Assembly (NCBI GenBank): GCA_024274995.1 | Contig: JAJSAA010000050.1 | Span: forward strand, 1-8,117 | Reading direction: 5' to 3' | Source of the DNA: Deltaproteobacteria bacterium | GTDB lineage: Bacteria; Desulfobacterota; Desulfobulbia; Desulfobulbales; VMSU01 | DNA length: 8,117 bases | Shown here: positions 6,609 through 8,117 of the stretch, piece by piece | Position numbering within the stretch: position 1 is the first letter of the stretch | Layout of the letters: the number at the start of each line of letters is the position of its first letter | Notes under the pieces: generated by a model | Seen by the model: only the letters and a program-made list of their open reading frames with translations | What the model was told of the DNA's origin: nothing | Database searches by the model: none | Program-made: the position numbers and the translations under genes

Positions 6609-6860
6609 ATGTTTGGATTAGGTACACCGGAATTAATTGTTATCCTGGGAATCGCCTTTCTGGTATTTGGCGGTAAAAAATTACCTGAGCTGGGTGCCGG
6701 ATTAGGCAAGGGCATCCGCGCCTTCAAAACCGGTCTTAATGATGTGGAAGAAGGCGGCAAAAACGTGCTGGAGGAGAATATTCCTGGTCTCAAAGAGGCT
6801 GCTGCTATCAAAGAAAAGGTTGCGAAGGTTAAAGATATAGGGTCAACCCTTAAGAGCTGA
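6609..6860 (+). CDS. tatA: TatA/E-type twin-arginine translocase subunit (second copy)
   Basis: 83 residues beginning MFGLGTPELIVILGIAFLVFG, with a transmembrane helix at about 6-21, the hinge FGGKKLPELG and an amphipathic helix GLGKGIRAFKTGLND. It differs from the first copy by a longer tail (about residues 44-83, with KNVLEENIPGLKEAAAIKEKVAKVKDI in two pieces of predicted helix). The first 40 residues align closely with the first copy, so the pair is a diverged tandem duplication. A TatA-only system can use one TatA for both A and B roles, and the longer tail could mean this copy acts TatB-like, but its FG motif is TatA-type; that split is speculation. Its stop codon region overlaps the 3' end of the convergent histidine kinase gene by 11 bases. 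Confidence 0.93.
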   Translation: MFGLGTPELIVILGIAFLVFGGKKLPELGAGLGKGIRAFKTGLNDVEEGGKNVLEENIPGLKEAAAIKEKVAKVKDIGSTLKS

Positions 6861-8117
6861 TCTTTTCTTCCTCAAGCCCAGACTCTGATTTTCCAAGAGC
6901 CTGGGCCGTCAGGGCCAGAAATTTTCGCCGGCTCAGAGGTTTATGGGCATATATAATTCCGTTATTAAGATCGCCGTTGACTACCGCGTTGTTGCCGGAA
7001 CAAATAATAACCGGTAAATCAGCCCGCATTGTCTTAACCAGAGCGGCGAGTTGACTGCCGACCATCTCCGGCATGGTCAGATCGGTAATAAGGAGATCCC
7101 AGGCCGTAATATCTGCTCTCATCGCCTCCCAGGCCTCACGACCATTTACAAAGGTCGTAACCCTGTAGCCGGCCTGGCTCAGAAACTGAACCGCGAGATC
7201 ACGAATAGCCTCCTCATCGTCCACAAAGGCCACCCTTTCCGCCTGTTGAGTTCGTAATTCAGGTTCCTCATTCTTGCCCGCCAGCCGTTTTTCAGGAACC
7301 CCCTTCAGAGCCGGTAAATATATATTGAAAGTCGTACCGTGCCCCGCTTCACTATAAACCCCGATCCGGCCATGACAAGACTCGATAATGCCATGCACCA
7401 CGGCCAGTCCCAGACCAGTGCCCTTGCCCTTCTCCTTAGTCGTAAAATAGGGCTCGAAAATATGCTCACGAGTTTCTCTGTTCATACCGGGGCCGGTATC
7501 GGTTATGCTCAGCACCACATAACGACCGGGCGGCACCTCCTCACCGGCATCATTAATGGGCCGGTCATAACCAACCTCCTTTAAGGATACAGTAAGCATA
7601 CCGCCCCTGTCGGCCATGGCGTAATAGGCGTTGGTACAGATATTCATCATCACCTGATGAATCTGAGTCGGATCGGCCAGCACCATGGCCTCGGTCTGAA
7701 TATCCTGCCTGATATCAATGGTGGTGGGGATTGAGGCCCGCAACAACTTTAAGGCCTCCTTGACAATTAACGAAATCTGCAGGGGGCTGACCTCCTGATA
7801 CTGCTTACGGCTGAAGGTCAGAATCTGACGCACCAGCCCCACAGCCCGCTTGCCAGCCTGTTTGATCTGCTGCAAATGACCATGCAGGGAGGTATTCTTA
7901 TCAACCTCGAGAAGAGCCAGCTCACTATAGCCCATAATGGCAGTTAAGATATTATTAAAGTCATGGGCAATGCCGCCGGCCAGAGTACCGATGGCCTCCA
8001 TTTTCTGGGCCTGCTGTACCTGAAGTTCCAAGGCATGTTTATCTTTAAGGGCATTCATCCTCTCGCTTATATCACGGGCCAGCCCCATAATATAATGGCG
8101 CTTACCATCTTCAAAAA
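6850..8117 (-). CDS. Hybrid sensor histidine kinase, PAS-HisKA-HATPase-receiver (partial, N-terminus beyond right edge)
   Basis: The frame is open to the right edge, giving 421 visible residues, so the Met at 8088 is internal. Residues before it, FEDGKRHYI, and MGLARDISERMNALKD after it look like the end of a PAS/PAC domain. Numbered from that Met: the HisKA H-box GTLAGGIAHDFNNIL has phospho-acceptor H42; the N-box MMNICTNAYYAM (147-158), G1 box DTGPGM (197-202), F region IFEPYFTTK and G2 box GTGLGL (223-228) give a complete ATPase domain. A receiver domain follows (about 286-398) with VAFVDDEE, phospho-acceptor D336 in LLITDLTMPEM and K383 in AHKPLS. All catalytic residues are present, so autokinase and phosphorelay to its own receiver are expected. 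The stimulus and any output regulator are not visible. It may be membrane-bound or soluble; the sensor part is missing. Confidence 0.93.
   Translation of the reverse strand, partial: FEDGKRHYIMGLARDISERMNALKDKHALELQVQQAQKMEAIGTLAGGIAHDFNNILTAIMGYSELALLEVDKNTSLHGHLQQIKQAGKRAVGLVRQILTFSRKQYQEVSPLQISLIVKEALKLLRASIPTTIDIRQDIQTEAMVLADPTQIHQVMMNICTNAYYAMADRGGMLTVSLKEVGYDRPINDAGEEVPPGRYVVLSITDTGPGMNRETREHIFEPYFTTKEKGKGTGLGLAVVHGIIESCHGRIGVYSEAGHGTTFNIYLPALKGVPEKRLAGKNEEPELRTQQAERVAFVDDEEAIRDLAVQFLSQAGYRVTTFVNGREAWEAMRADITAWDLLITDLTMPEMVGSQLAALVKTMRADLPVIICSGNNAVVNGDLNNGIIYAHKPLSRRKFLALTAQALGKSESGLEEEKISS

Noticed and set aside
6313..6811. Minus-strand open frames opposite the two tatA genes
   Set aside because: Complement of conserved tatA sequence; the tatA frames have ribosome sites and clear family motifs.
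6839..6850. Palindrome AGGGTCAACCCT near the end of the second tatA as a terminator
   Set aside because: Stem of only four or five pairs with a tiny loop and no following T-run; it is inside the coding region.

Overview
The window looks like a chromosomal segment from a Gram-negative bacterium. The protein style (paired short TatA proteins beginning MFGLG, a HisKA hybrid kinase with an AHDFNNIL H-box, an alternative-function chemosensory operon) fits the former Deltaproteobacteria (Desulfobacterota) best. That placement is inferred from recalled family resemblance; no rRNA or marker gene is present. Coding density is high, there are no RNA genes, CRISPR arrays or insertion sequences, and the longest non-coding stretch is under 200 bases.

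Left part (1-5001, all minus strand): a tightly packed chemosensory operon. In transcription order it encodes a membrane methyl-accepting receptor, a small CheW, a CheR with a C-terminal TPR-like tail, a second CheW with an N-terminal four-cysteine module, and a CheA kinase that runs off the left edge. Junctions are +2 nt, ATGA overlap, +3 nt and ATGA overlap. This is the wspA-B-C-D-E order of the Wsp surface-sensing system, and individual proteins match it in motif style. In Pseudomonas, Wsp controls a diguanylate cyclase, WspR, rather than flagella. The expected downstream partners (receiver end of WspE, WspF methylesterase, WspR-type output) would lie beyond position 1, so the output here is unknown. 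The visible CheA part carries two tandem HPt domains, which is a notable feature.

Middle (5002-6385): an intergenic region with a good sigma70-type promoter candidate and a strong Shine-Dalgarno site for the receptor gene, then an MscS-family mechanosensitive channel gene on the same strand, then a divergent promoter region. In that region the candidate -10 boxes for mscS and for the tatA pair occupy nearly the same bases.

Right part (6386-8117): two consecutive plus-strand genes for TatA-type components of twin-arginine protein export, with no tatB or tatC in view. They converge on a minus-strand PAS/HisKA/HATPase/receiver hybrid histidine kinase that enters from the right edge and whose 3' end overlaps the second tatA by 11 bases.

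Together the window holds two signalling systems (Wsp-like receptor array, hybrid kinase), a tension-gated channel and an export module. No wholly unknown system is evident. The points of most interest are the double HPt CheA, the cysteine module of the second CheW, and the mscS gene directly upstream of a surface/envelope-sensing type operon.
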